Assembly (NCBI RefSeq): GCF_010501075.1
Contig: NZ_QVMN01000002.1
Location: 124,001 to 188,000 of the forward strand
Length of the DNA stretch: 64,000 nt
Source: Dysgonomonas sp. 25
GTDB lineage: Bacteria; Bacteroidota; Bacteroidia; Bacteroidales; Dysgonomonadaceae
Direction: 5' to 3'
Part shown: one piece after another, positions 7,623 through 16,017 of the stretch
Layout of the letters: each line of letters starts with the position of its first letter
How positions within the stretch are numbered: the first letter of the stretch is position 1
The notes under the pieces: generated by a model
Told to the model about the DNA's origin: nothing
Databases searched by the model: none
Seen by the model: only the letters and a program-made list of their open reading frames with translations
Made by a program: the position numbers and the translations under genes

Positions 7623-10600
7623 ATGGCTAAGGAAAAGAAATTCATTACATGTGATGGGAACCAGGCCGCCGCACATATATCTTATATGTTCAGCGAAGTG
7701 GCTGCTATCTATCCTATCACGCCATCATCTACTATGGCAGAGTATGTAGATGAATGGGCTGCCGCCGGACGCAAAAACATCTTCGGCGAGATATTGAAAG
7801 TACAGGAAATGCAATCGGAAGCAGGTGCTGCGGGAGCTCTTCACGGTTCGTTGCAGGCAGGCGCTCTGACGACTACTTATACGGCATCGCAGGGCTTGTT
7901 GCTGATGATTCCTAATATGTATAAAATTGCCGGAGAGTTGTTGCCGAGCGTGTTCCATGTATCGGCGCGTGCACTGGCTGCTCAGGCATTGTCTATCTTC
8001 GGCGACCATCAGGACGTTATGGCTGCCCGCCAGACGGGATTTGCCATGCTCTTCTCCGGTTCGGTGCAGGAAACGATGGACCTTTCGGCTGTACCGCATC
8101 TGGCGACAATCGAATCCCGGATTCCGTTTATGAACATCTTCGACGGATTCCGCACATCGCACGAAATACAGAAAGTGGAAGAAATGCAGCAAGAGGATTT
8201 GATTCCGCTGGTGAACCAAAAAGCATTGGCCGAATTCCGCGAAAGAGCATTGAATCCAGAAAAGCCTGTAACAAGAGGTACGGCTCAGAACGACGATATT
8301 TACTTCCAGTCTCGCGAAGCTGCTAATAAATTCTATGACGCAGTGCCTGAGATTGTTGAAAAATACCTGAAAGAAATTTCACGCATCACAGGACGTACGT
8401 ATAACCTGTTCGACTATTACGGAGCCGAGGATGCCGACCGCGTTATCATTGCGATGGGTTCGGTGACGGAAGCTATCCGCGAAACGGTAGACTATCTGAA
8501 CGCGAAAGGCGAGAAGGTAGGATTGGTAGCCGTTCACTTGTATCGTCCGTTCAAGGTGGAAGCATTCTTGGGTGCTATCCCTAAAACGGCTAAGCGTATT
8601 GCTGTGCTCGACCGCACAAAAGAACCGGGAGCAACAGGGCAACCGCTTTACCTCGATGTGAAAGATTCATTCTTCGGCAAAGAGAATGCACCGACAATTG
8701 TGGGTGGTATCTATGGTTTGTCGTCGAAAGATACAACTCCGGCGCAAATTATGTCGGTATACGAAAACCTTGCATTGCCGATGCCTAAGAACGACTTCAC
8801 TATCGGTATCGTGGATGATGTGACATTCAAGTCGCTTCCGATGAAGGAAGAAATCGCCGTAGACGATACTACTTACGAAGCTAAATTCTATGGTTTAGGT
8901 TCTGACGGTACAGTCGGTGCAAACAAAAATACCGTTAAGATTATCGGTGATAATACCAATAAATATTGTCAGGCATACTTTGCTTACGACTCGAAAAAAT
9001 CGGGAGGATTCACTTGTTCTCACCTTCGTTTCGGTGATAACCCTATCCGCTCGACATATCTGGTGAATACGCCGAACTTTGTGGCTTGCCACGTACCTGC
9101 GTACCTGCACTTGTATGATGTGACAAAAGGATTGAAAAAGGACGGAACGTTCTTGCTCAACTCTGTATGGTCTAAAGAGGAAGTAGGCGATAACCTGCCT
9201 GATCATGTAAAAAAATATCTGGCAGTAAACAATATCAACTTCTACATCATCAATGCGACTAAGATTGCTACGGAAATCGGCTTGGGCGGACGTACGAATA
9301 CAATCCTCCAGTCGGCATTCTTCAAGATATCCAACGTAATCCCTTACGATTTGGCAGTAGAGCAAATGAAGAAATTCATTGTGAAATCTTACGGACGTAA
9401 AGGGGAAGACGTAGTGAATAAGAACTACGCTGCCGTAGACCGTGGTATCGAAGTAGAAAAAGTAGACGTTCCTGCCGAATGGGCAAACATCAACGTTGGC
9501 AAACCTGCCGAAGATGATGCTCCTGAGTTTATCAAAAAAGTGGTACGCCCTGTAAATGCGCAACGCGGTTACGACCTGCCGGTATCGGTATTCGTAGGAC
9601 GCGAAGACGGTACGTGGGATAATGGTACGACCGAATACGAAAAACGTGGTGTGGCAGCATTCGTTCCGGTGTGGGATGCCGAAAACTGTATCCAGTGTAA
9701 CCAGTGTGCTTATGTTTGTCCGCATGCTACTATCCGTCCGTTTGTGTTGGATGAAGCAGAGCAGGCAAAAGCACCTAAGGATATTACTTTGCTGAAAGCT
9801 CAAGGTAAACAGTTCGAAGGCATGGCATTCAAAATCCAAGTGGATGTCTTAGACTGTCTTGGTTGCGGTAACTGTGCCGACATCTGTCCGGGCAAGAAAG
9901 GTAATTCTGCCCTTAAAATGGTTGAAATTGGAACACAATATCACGAGCAGCCAACTTGGGATTTCATGGTGAAAGAAGTGAAGAGCAAAGCGCACTTGGT
10001 TGATACTAAGTTGAACGTGAAAAACTCTCAGTTCGCGACTCCATTGTTCGAGTTCTCGGGTGCATGTTCGGGTTGTGGTGAAACTCCATACGTGAAGTTG
10101 ACAACACAATTGTTCGGCGACCGCATGTTGATTGCCAATGCCACAGGATGTTCGTCTATCTATGGCGGTTCGGCTCCGGCTACTCCGTACACAACCAACG
10201 AAGAAGGTAAAGGTCCGGCTTGGGCTAACTCCTTGTTCGAGGACAATGCAGAGTTCGGTCTGGGATATGCTTTGGCAAACATCTCAATGCGTAACCGTTT
10301 GGTGAAACTGATGACGCAGGTTCAGGATTGCGACAAGTGCTCGCCTGAACTGAAAGCATTGTATAAAGAATGGATCGAAAACAAAGACGAAGCAGAAAAG
10401 ACAAAAGAATTGCACGCACAAATTATGCCTTTGCTCGAAAAAGAGAAAGGTGCTTGTGAATATTGCAAAGAAATCTACTCGTTGAAACAATATATCATCA
10501 AACGTTCTATCTGGATATTCGGAGGAGACGGTTGGGCATACGATATCGGTTTCGGTGGATTAGACCACGTCATTGCTTCGGGCGAAGATATCAATATCCT

Positions 10601-11186
10601 TGTACTCGATACGGAGGTATATTCCAATACGGGTGGACAGTCGTCTAAATCGACTCCGGTTGCTGCCGTAGCTAAATTTGCTGCTGCCGGTAAGAAAGTC
10701 CGTAAGAAAGACCTCGGTATGATTGCTACTACCTACGGCTATGTATATGTAGCGCAGGTGGCTATGGGTGCTAATCAGGGACAATGTCTCAAAGCATTCA
10801 AAGAAGCCGAAGAGTACAAAGGCCCTTCATTGGTGATTGCTTACTCTCCATGTATCAGCCACGGTTTGCGCCGCGGAATGGGACATGCGCAGGATGAGGA
10901 AAAGAATGCAGTTGCATGCGGATACTGGCATTTGTGGCGTTACAACCCGATGTTGGAAGAAGAAGGAAAGAATCCATTCACGATGGACAGCAAAGAGCCG
11001 GATTGGTCTAAATTCCAGGATTTCTTGGCTGGTGAGGTACGCTATACTTCCCTTCAGAAGTCGAATCCGAAAGAGGCACAAGAGCTTTACGGTGCAGCTC
11101 AGGAAAACGCTCTATGGCGTTATAAGAGTTACCTGCGCCTGGCGAATGATGCATCTTACGGAAATGACGCAGAAGCTCAGGCTTAG
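7623..11186 (+). CDS. nifJ: Pyruvate:ferredoxin (flavodoxin) oxidoreductase
   Basis: A 1187-aa single-chain PFOR that oxidatively decarboxylates pyruvate to acetyl-CoA and CO2 while reducing ferredoxin. It is the central acetyl-CoA source of anaerobic Bacteroidales. Domain order is complete: the N-terminal TPP/pyruvate domain (YPITPSSTMAEYVDEW), domain II, the gamma domain, two [4Fe-4S] ferredoxin motifs (CIQCNQCAYVCP and CLGCGNCADICPGKKG), and the TPP-binding C-terminal domain with a further cluster motif (GACSGCGETPY) and GDGWAYDIGFGG. It has its own terminator and no cotranscribed partner. Confidence 0.97.
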   Translation: MAKEKKFITCDGNQAAAHISYMFSEVAAIYPITPSSTMAEYVDEWAAAGRKNIFGEILKVQEMQSEAGAAGALHGSLQAGALTTTYTASQGLLLMIPNMYKIAGELLPSVFHVSARALAAQALSIFGDHQDVMAARQTGFAMLFSGSVQETMDLSAVPHLATIESRIPFMNIFDGFRTSHEIQKVEEMQQEDLIPLVNQKALAEFRERALNPEKPVTRGTAQNDDIYFQSREAANKFYDAVPEIVEKYLKEISRITGRTYNLFDYYGAEDADRVIIAMGSVTEAIRETVDYLNAKGEKVGLVAVHLYRPFKVEAFLGAIPKTAKRIAVLDRTKEPGATGQPLYLDVKDSFFGKENAPTIVGGIYGLSSKDTTPAQIMSVYENLALPMPKNDFTIGIVDDVTFKSLPMKEEIAVDDTTYEAKFYGLGSDGTVGANKNTVKIIGDNTNKYCQAYFAYDSKKSGGFTCSHLRFGDNPIRSTYLVNTPNFVACHVPAYLHLYDVTKGLKKDGTFLLNSVWSKEEVGDNLPDHVKKYLAVNNINFYIINATKIATEIGLGGRTNTILQSAFFKISNVIPYDLAVEQMKKFIVKSYGRKGEDVVNKNYAAVDRGIEVEKVDVPAEWANINVGKPAEDDAPEFIKKVVRPVNAQRGYDLPVSVFVGREDGTWDNGTTEYEKRGVAAFVPVWDAENCIQCNQCAYVCPHATIRPFVLDEAEQAKAPKDITLLKAQGKQFEGMAFKIQVDVLDCLGCGNCADICPGKKGNSALKMVEIGTQYHEQPTWDFMVKEVKSKAHLVDTKLNVKNSQFATPLFEFSGACSGCGETPYVKLTTQLFGDRMLIANATGCSSIYGGSAPATPYTTNEEGKGPAWANSLFEDNAEFGLGYALANISMRNRLVKLMTQVQDCDKCSPELKALYKEWIENKDEAEKTKELHAQIMPLLEKEKGACEYCKEIYSLKQYIIKRSIWIFGGDGWAYDIGFGGLDHVIASGEDINILVLDTEVYSNTGGQSSKSTPVAAVAKFAAAGKKVRKKDLGMIATTYGYVYVAQVAMGANQGQCLKAFKEAEEYKGPSLVIAYSPCISHGLRRGMGHAQDEEKNAVACGYWHLWRYNPMLEEEGKNPFTMDSKEPDWSKFQDFLAGEVRYTSLQKSNPKEAQELYGAAQENALWRYKSYLRLANDASYGNDAEAQA

Positions 11187-11216
11187 TTCTTAAAAAACAT
11201 TTGTTTACAATAGAAG

Positions 11217-11250
11217 CAGTAACAGGGGAAACCTTGTTACTGTTTTTTTT
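11217..11250 (+). terminator. Intrinsic terminator of nifJ
   Basis: CAGTAACA...TGTTACTG stem with a GGGGAAACCT apex followed by eight T, 31 bp after the stop codon. Confidence 0.85.
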
Positions 11251-11367
11251 GTCGCAGATAAAACCCGTTTTGTCTGCCAAAAAAGGGTGTTTCGTCTACA
11301 AAATGGATGCTGTATTACGGAACGGCTTATCTTCGGCTGTTGAAACAATAGAAAAGAAACACAAGAA

Positions 11368-11715
11368 ATGGACAATAGACATAACAATACTTCGCGGATA
11401 GCTTTCGGGATCTCTAAGAAAGGGGTACTTGTCAGCATTATTCTGACTGTCGGGCTGTTTCTGATAAAAGTAGGCCTCAAAAATTTTTTCCGCGACAGGG
11501 AGATAAGGGAAGCCCGAAAAGAGCAACTCATGCAGGATATGGGACCGCTGCCAGAACCAAGCAAGGAAAGGATGCAATCGCTTCTCCGGGATAGTGACGA
11601 GCCTTTTACGCCTACGCGCCCGGCAACAGGCGACAGCGCTACCTACACAATTGTGACTTCCGAAACGGGGCGGGTTGAGATGCCTTCTTCGGGGAATACC
11701 CGGACAAAAAAATAA
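11368..11715 (+). CDS. Small membrane-anchored protein of unknown function
   Basis: A 115-aa protein I do not recognise. It has a basic N terminus, one predicted membrane helix (about residues 18-36, KGVLVSIILTVGLFLIKVG), then a charged segment and a low-complexity Pro/Ser/Thr-rich tail ending TRTKK. It is the first of four closely spaced genes (gaps of 5-20 bp) ending at 13864. A variant -7 box (TATCTTCG, 11328-11335) lies 32 nt upstream, suggesting a shared promoter. Confidence 0.55.
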   Translation: MDNRHNNTSRIAFGISKKGVLVSIILTVGLFLIKVGLKNFFRDREIREARKEQLMQDMGPLPEPSKERMQSLLRDSDEPFTPTRPATGDSATYTIVTSETGRVEMPSSGNTRTKK

Positions 11716-11724
11716 CTCGAACAA

Positions 11725-12411
11725 ATGAAATATATAAGTCTTTTATCATTGTTTATAGTCCTTCTTTTCTCCTCGTGCGATACGAGGATGGAAAGCGCCG
11801 ACCTGATAGATGAATTGCAACAGCAGGTCGATACCGTTATGAGTAAGGGCTTCGATATTGCAGAAGTCGATATTTCGAGTAAGGATTATGGCTATGACGG
11901 CCCCGATAAAGTCGGCTATTTTAAAATAATGAAAATCTCCGCCGTCTCTCCCGACACAACCATAAAATATATGGCGGAATATATCTATTCGGAAGGAGGA
12001 CGTTTTGCCGAATTATCTTTCCGTGGCTATCCTACGAATCCGAAAAATGGAGTAACAGGTAAATCGTATGATTACAGGCCTGATTTGCCTGCTGCTATTG
12101 CCCGTCTCGACGAAATAAAGGAGCAGATACCCGAGAAGTATACATATAAGAGCCTCTTAGGGTTGAGGTATGCGGTGGAGAACGGATTGCCTGTGTATTC
12201 TTTTGAGATAGAGTTGAAGCCGGAATCAGACGATACTTCGCACCCCGATGTGTGGCAGTATAATGTTTCGCATGTTTCGGTATCCAGAACAAGAACAAGG
12301 CGAAGGACAGGTGTTACGCAAGAGGTATCCAGCGTAAGTTCGGAAAAGGATGTCCAGCATATCATCACTTTCAGGCTGAAAGAAGATCGCATAGAGATAG
12401 AAAAACGTTAA
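11725..12411 (+). CDS. Lipoprotein of unknown function
   Basis: A 228-aa protein with a lipoprotein signal (MKYISLLSLFIVLLFSSCD; lipobox FSSC). The mature part is rich in charged residues and beta-strand-like stretches, with an Arg/Thr/Ser-rich patch (SRTRTRRRTGV) near residues 190-200. I recognise no domain. It starts 9 bp after the preceding small membrane protein and is followed by a second lipoprotein after 20 bp, pointing to one operon whose products meet at the envelope. Confidence 0.65.
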   Translation: MKYISLLSLFIVLLFSSCDTRMESADLIDELQQQVDTVMSKGFDIAEVDISSKDYGYDGPDKVGYFKIMKISAVSPDTTIKYMAEYIYSEGGRFAELSFRGYPTNPKNGVTGKSYDYRPDLPAAIARLDEIKEQIPEKYTYKSLLGLRYAVENGLPVYSFEIELKPESDDTSHPDVWQYNVSHVSVSRTRTRRRTGVTQEVSSVSSEKDVQHIITFRLKEDRIEIEKR

Positions 12412-12431
12412 ACAATTATAGAACAAAAGCA

Positions 12432-13349
12432 ATGAATACAAAAGTAATCTTACCATTATTGGTCGCAACATTCATCTTAGTTTTCACTTCCTGTGTAGAA
12501 AATCTCGGTCCGGGATGGGGCTATCTGGTAGACAATCCGCTGGATAAGGATATTGTTATTAATATAGACGACAAAGACTATACAATTCCCGCTGATAGCT
12601 CGCGCACGATAAAACTGTCGAAAGGCAAGCATACACTGACATACGACGGCAGCTCGGTGAATTTTGTCACCAAAGTAAGTGGCAACAAGTCTGTTACGAT
12701 AATGAATCCTACGCTTTCCAACTATATGTTGCATGCTTATATCTATGTGAAGAAGAATTACAATATCAAGGGAACAGATGATATTTATGCGGAGAACAGC
12801 CACGAGTATAAATCGGATGTAGGGGCAGTGATGCTACCTGTGAAGGTGGTGAATAGCCTTTTCATCGAGAAGAACCACCATCAGTGGTCGTTCGGACTGA
12901 ATCAGGAAGCCAAAACGGAAGTGGGTACGAGCTACCCCGGCAGATATCATGTATTCCATAAAATATACAGGGAGGAGGATTATAGGAACGCTTTTGCCGA
13001 AGAGCTTCCTCCGGGTATTGTCTTTCCTGCCAATGCAAAGAAGCTGAACGAGTTGCCGCCATATAAATTTCCTGTAGAGGAAATGATGTCCGACTGCGAG
13101 GTTGCGAATAATTATATGAAAGAAATGGCTGAAAAATGGAACGAGACGATTGCCACTTCGACTGATATCCTACAGTCCGAAGCGAGATTCAACCAGCAAT
13201 TCCATTTCAAGATTCGGGGTGAAATGATCGAGGGGTGTAGCACAGACTACAACCCTAACCGCGACGAGACGTCGTTTAATGCAGCGATGGACAGGTTAAA
13301 TGAGGAATTGAGATATATAAGCGATGCCAGTTCGTACATTGTAGAATAA
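12432..13349 (+). CDS. Lipoprotein of unknown function
   Basis: A 305-aa protein with a clear lipoprotein signal (lipobox FTSC at residues 17-20). The segment after the lipobox has a short beta-rich unit (PLDKDIVINIDDKDYTIPAD) resembling a PEGA-like or carbohydrate-binding strand module, but I cannot name a family. The C-terminal third is helical and acidic. It is the third gene of the 11368-13864 cassette. Confidence 0.62.
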   Translation: MNTKVILPLLVATFILVFTSCVENLGPGWGYLVDNPLDKDIVINIDDKDYTIPADSSRTIKLSKGKHTLTYDGSSVNFVTKVSGNKSVTIMNPTLSNYMLHAYIYVKKNYNIKGTDDIYAENSHEYKSDVGAVMLPVKVVNSLFIEKNHHQWSFGLNQEAKTEVGTSYPGRYHVFHKIYREEDYRNAFAEELPPGIVFPANAKKLNELPPYKFPVEEMMSDCEVANNYMKEMAEKWNETIATSTDILQSEARFNQQFHFKIRGEMIEGCSTDYNPNRDETSFNAAMDRLNEELRYISDASSYIVE

Positions 13350-13354
13350 ATGGA

Positions 13355-13864
13355 ATGATGACAGAGAGAATAGAAATATCGTTTAGTAAAACGAAACTTG
13401 TTTTTGGGCTTACCGTGCTTTTGAGTATTGTTATCCTCATAATAGCAATGTTCCTTTTCATGTCGGGCCTGACATCCGTCGAAAAAGGAATTATGGCTCT
13501 GGGGGGCTTACTCGCCCTGTTGGGGATGGTAGTTATCATCAAAAAGATGTTTGACAAAACGCCGGCCATAATCATCGATAGAGACGGCATTATCGATAAT
13601 ACGAAGAAACGAAGCGCCGGACTAATAGAATGGGCTGATATATCGCATATAAGTATATCGCAGGCGGGAGTCCTTCGTGTATTACTGATTCATCTGCATT
13701 CGCCCGAGAAATACCTGAAACGCCTTGATGCGTGTAATGCCCAAAATCTGATGCAGGACTATGACCTGTTTGGTACACCGTTTGCCATCCAGTCTTCGAT
13801 AATAAAAATAAGCCTCGGCGATTTGGAAGCACTGCTAAATACAACATTGGAGAGAAATAGATAA
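13355..13864 (+). CDS. STM3941-like membrane protein
   Basis: A 169-aa protein with two N-terminal membrane helices (about residues 15-37 and 44-63) followed by a cytoplasmic PH-like domain. That domain contains IIDRDGIIDNTKKRSAG and EWADISHISI, the pattern of the STM3941 family as I recall it. Function is unknown in the family. It begins 5 bp after the preceding lipoprotein and is followed by a terminator, closing the cassette. Confidence 0.6.
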   Translation: MMTERIEISFSKTKLVFGLTVLLSIVILIIAMFLFMSGLTSVEKGIMALGGLLALLGMVVIIKKMFDKTPAIIIDRDGIIDNTKKRSAGLIEWADISHISISQAGVLRVLLIHLHSPEKYLKRLDACNAQNLMQDYDLFGTPFAIQSSIIKISLGDLEALLNTTLERNR

Positions 13865-13895
13865 GCTACTACATTTTTATAATTAAAACGTTTGG

Positions 13896-13931
13896 CAGAA
13901 GGGGAGAGCTTGTTTCCCTTTCTGTTTTTTT
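13896..13931 (+). terminator. Intrinsic terminator of the lipoprotein cassette
   Basis: CAGAAGGGGA...TCCCTTTCTG stem (one G-T pair), then seven T. Confidence 0.8.
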
Positions 13932-14051
13932 GTATAATCAGAGTGGCTGGACGATATAAAAAAACGTCCTCTTATTTGTCTGCTGAAAAAAAATATATAC
14001 TTTTAAGGACGGAATTATTTTTATTTACAAACATATTAAAACAAACTATTT

Positions 14052-14795
14052 ATGGGATTTTTTGATTCACTGTTAAATGCATTCGGAGGCACAACCTCCT
14101 CGGACGTTCAGAAGAACTGGGAGGAAAACATGACGCTCGAAGATATCGAAAACCTCGAGAGACAGGGTTGCGACATGACCGAATACCGCAAAAAGTATGA
14201 AGAACGTATTGCTCGTGAGAAAGCTGAAAGAGAGGCTTATCTTGCTATGCTCGATTATGCGGGGCTGGATGCCTACAAAGCTACGCCGCGCGACATCGAC
14301 AGCGAGTTCGTGACCAAAATGATGACGCTCAACAAACTCTCGGAAAAGAAACGCGCGCTGATGGTCGATGCCCCTTTGGTATATGGAGCGGTCGTTCAGG
14401 CACACAACGAGTTGTGGAAATCTGCCGACGGAGGCTACAAAGCAATGGTCGTTGTCTTTGCCCTCGACGCGCAACACATATACAATGCCGAATGGCTGAA
14501 CGAAACAGCCAACAGAATAGACGAGATGAACGAGCGCGACCAGGTGCCCGAAGATTGCAAAAGGCTGATAAAAGCTTTGCGCGACCATCAAAGTGTTTTC
14601 GGGTATAAATTAGGCGATACCCTTGCCGATGGTGCCGACCTCTGGTGTGCTACTTTTGCAGTGGACAATCAGGCATTGCTGCCGGATAAGCGGCTGGAAG
14701 AAGGCTGCGTTGTCCCATTCCTTTTGCTGGAGCAACCGCGCGATAATCGCGGTATCGAACTCGAGCTGATTCCTGCCGAGTTCTATACTAAATAA
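14052..14795 (+). CDS. Unknown cytosolic protein upstream of gldL
   Basis: A 247-aa protein without signal peptide or membrane helix. The N-terminal third is a charged helical stretch (about residues 18-65, EEYRKKYEERIAREKAEREA-like); the rest is mixed alpha/beta. I recognise no family. It is separated from gldL by its own terminator and a new promoter, so it is a neighbour rather than an operon partner. It occupies the place where gldK/porK usually stands. An AT-rich leader of about 120 bp precedes it. Confidence 0.6.
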   Translation: MGFFDSLLNAFGGTTSSDVQKNWEENMTLEDIENLERQGCDMTEYRKKYEERIAREKAEREAYLAMLDYAGLDAYKATPRDIDSEFVTKMMTLNKLSEKKRALMVDAPLVYGAVVQAHNELWKSADGGYKAMVVVFALDAQHIYNAEWLNETANRIDEMNERDQVPEDCKRLIKALRDHQSVFGYKLGDTLADGADLWCATFAVDNQALLPDKRLEEGCVVPFLLLEQPRDNRGIELELIPAEFYTK

Positions 14796-14841
14796 GATTA
14801 AAAAAACGATTCGAAGTCGAAATATTGATTAATCACCGGCG

Positions 14842-14869
14842 AGGAGGAGCAATAAGCTCCTCCTTTTTT
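14842..14869 (+). terminator. Intrinsic terminator before gldL
   Basis: AGGAGGAGC-AATAA-GCTCCTCCT, a perfect 9-bp stem followed by a T run. Confidence 0.88.
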
Positions 14870-14951
14870 GTAGCCCTGTTACAATAATATTTCATCTCCT
14901 TCGTTTAAAAATAAGGTTAATAGTGCGGGTAGCTATCTCGCTAATAAATAT

Positions 14952-14959
14952 TACCTTTG
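14952..14959 (+). promoter_or_regulatory. -7 box of the gldL promoter
   Basis: TACCTTTG, a perfect TAnnTTTG, 47 nt upstream of the gldL ATG. No obvious TTTG lies 19-21 nt before it. Confidence 0.5.
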
Positions 14960-15006
14960 CAAACGTTTTTAATTTATTCGATAACAAATAACTTATATAT
15001 AAAAAG

Positions 15007-15957
15007 ATGAAAGGTTTAAGAGCATGGTTTGCGACTCCCGGAGGACGACAATTTTTTAATATCATTTACAGTCTCGGAGCAGCCGTTGTTATCATTGGCG
15101 CATTGTTCAAAATTATCCATGTGTCATGGGGGAACATTGTATTTGTTATAGGTATGTCTATGGAGGCAGCTATATTCCTGCTTTCAGCATTCGATACATC
15201 ATACACCGAAAGTTCGCCGGCTACGGGAACGGGCAGTGGCTACATCGTTGCAGGTGGAAGCGGAGCAGCCGGAACAACCGGTTCGGAAGCTACCGTATCG
15301 GGCTCGGTTAAGACAGTACACCCTTCTACAGGTGGCGGTACGGGCGGAGGTTCGTCTGTTATCGTTGTAGGTGGTGGAGGCACATCTGCCGGAAGCGGCT
15401 CGGTTGCCGCTACGTCGGGCGAAGCTGCTGCAACCACAGCAACACAAGGTACACCGGTTTCGGGAACGGCAAGCCAGCAGGCTCCTATCATTGTAGGCGG
15501 AGCTGGTTCGGGTAGTGGAGCATCTGTTTCGGGTGGCGGTAGTGCAGTTGCCGGAAGTGGTGCTGCAGTTGGCGGAGGAGCAGTGGCTGCGGCTAATATC
15601 CCTGCCGAAGAGTATGCCAGCAGTGCGACAAATGCCGCTCAGAGCCTCGAAGATTTCTCTACAACGATGAAATCGCTCAACGAGACATCGCAGACAATAC
15701 TGAATGCTTACAAAGAAATTGCCGAAACGCAGAATCTGGGCGAGGCGATGAATACTGTCCGCTACATCAACGACAGCCTGTCGCGTATCAAGAACCTTTA
15801 CGATGGCGCTATCGGCGACAGCTATATGTTCAAGGAAGAAATGTCGAAAATGACACGCCATATCGAAGCATTAAATCAGGTCTATGCCCGCTTGTTGCAG
15901 GCAATGACGATGAATAATCCGAATAATAACAATTTCCCTCAAAATCCTCCCTATTAA
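15007..15957 (+). CDS. gldL: GldL/PorL-type motor subunit
   Basis: A 316-aa inner-membrane protein of the GldL family. In the type IX secretion and gliding motor a GldL pentamer surrounds GldM and couples proton flow to rotation. Two helices span about residues 16-37 (YSLGAAVVIIGALFKIIH) and 42-62 (IGMSMEAAIFLLSAF). They keep K35, H38 and the membrane glutamate E53 expected of this family. Residues about 68-200 form a Gly/Ser/Ala/Thr/Val-rich low-complexity linker. The C terminus is helical (LNQVYARLLQAM), as in PorL. The length is close to P. gingivalis PorL as I recall it. gldM follows after 60 bp; gldK and gldN are absent. Confidence 0.85.
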   Translation: MKGLRAWFATPGGRQFFNIIYSLGAAVVIIGALFKIIHVSWGNIVFVIGMSMEAAIFLLSAFDTSYTESSPATGTGSGYIVAGGSGAAGTTGSEATVSGSVKTVHPSTGGGTGGGSSVIVVGGGGTSAGSGSVAATSGEAAATTATQGTPVSGTASQQAPIIVGGAGSGSGASVSGGGSAVAGSGAAVGGGAVAAANIPAEEYASSATNAAQSLEDFSTTMKSLNETSQTILNAYKEIAETQNLGEAMNTVRYINDSLSRIKNLYDGAIGDSYMFKEEMSKMTRHIEALNQVYARLLQAMTMNNPNNNNFPQNPPY

Positions 15958-16017
15958 TCGAATCGGGTGAATACAGAGACAAACGAAGATTTAACCAAAA
16001 AAGGAGGAAAATAACGA

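Noticed and set aside
11201-11401. A 66-codon frame after nifJ
   Set aside because: It contains the nifJ terminator hairpin and T run.
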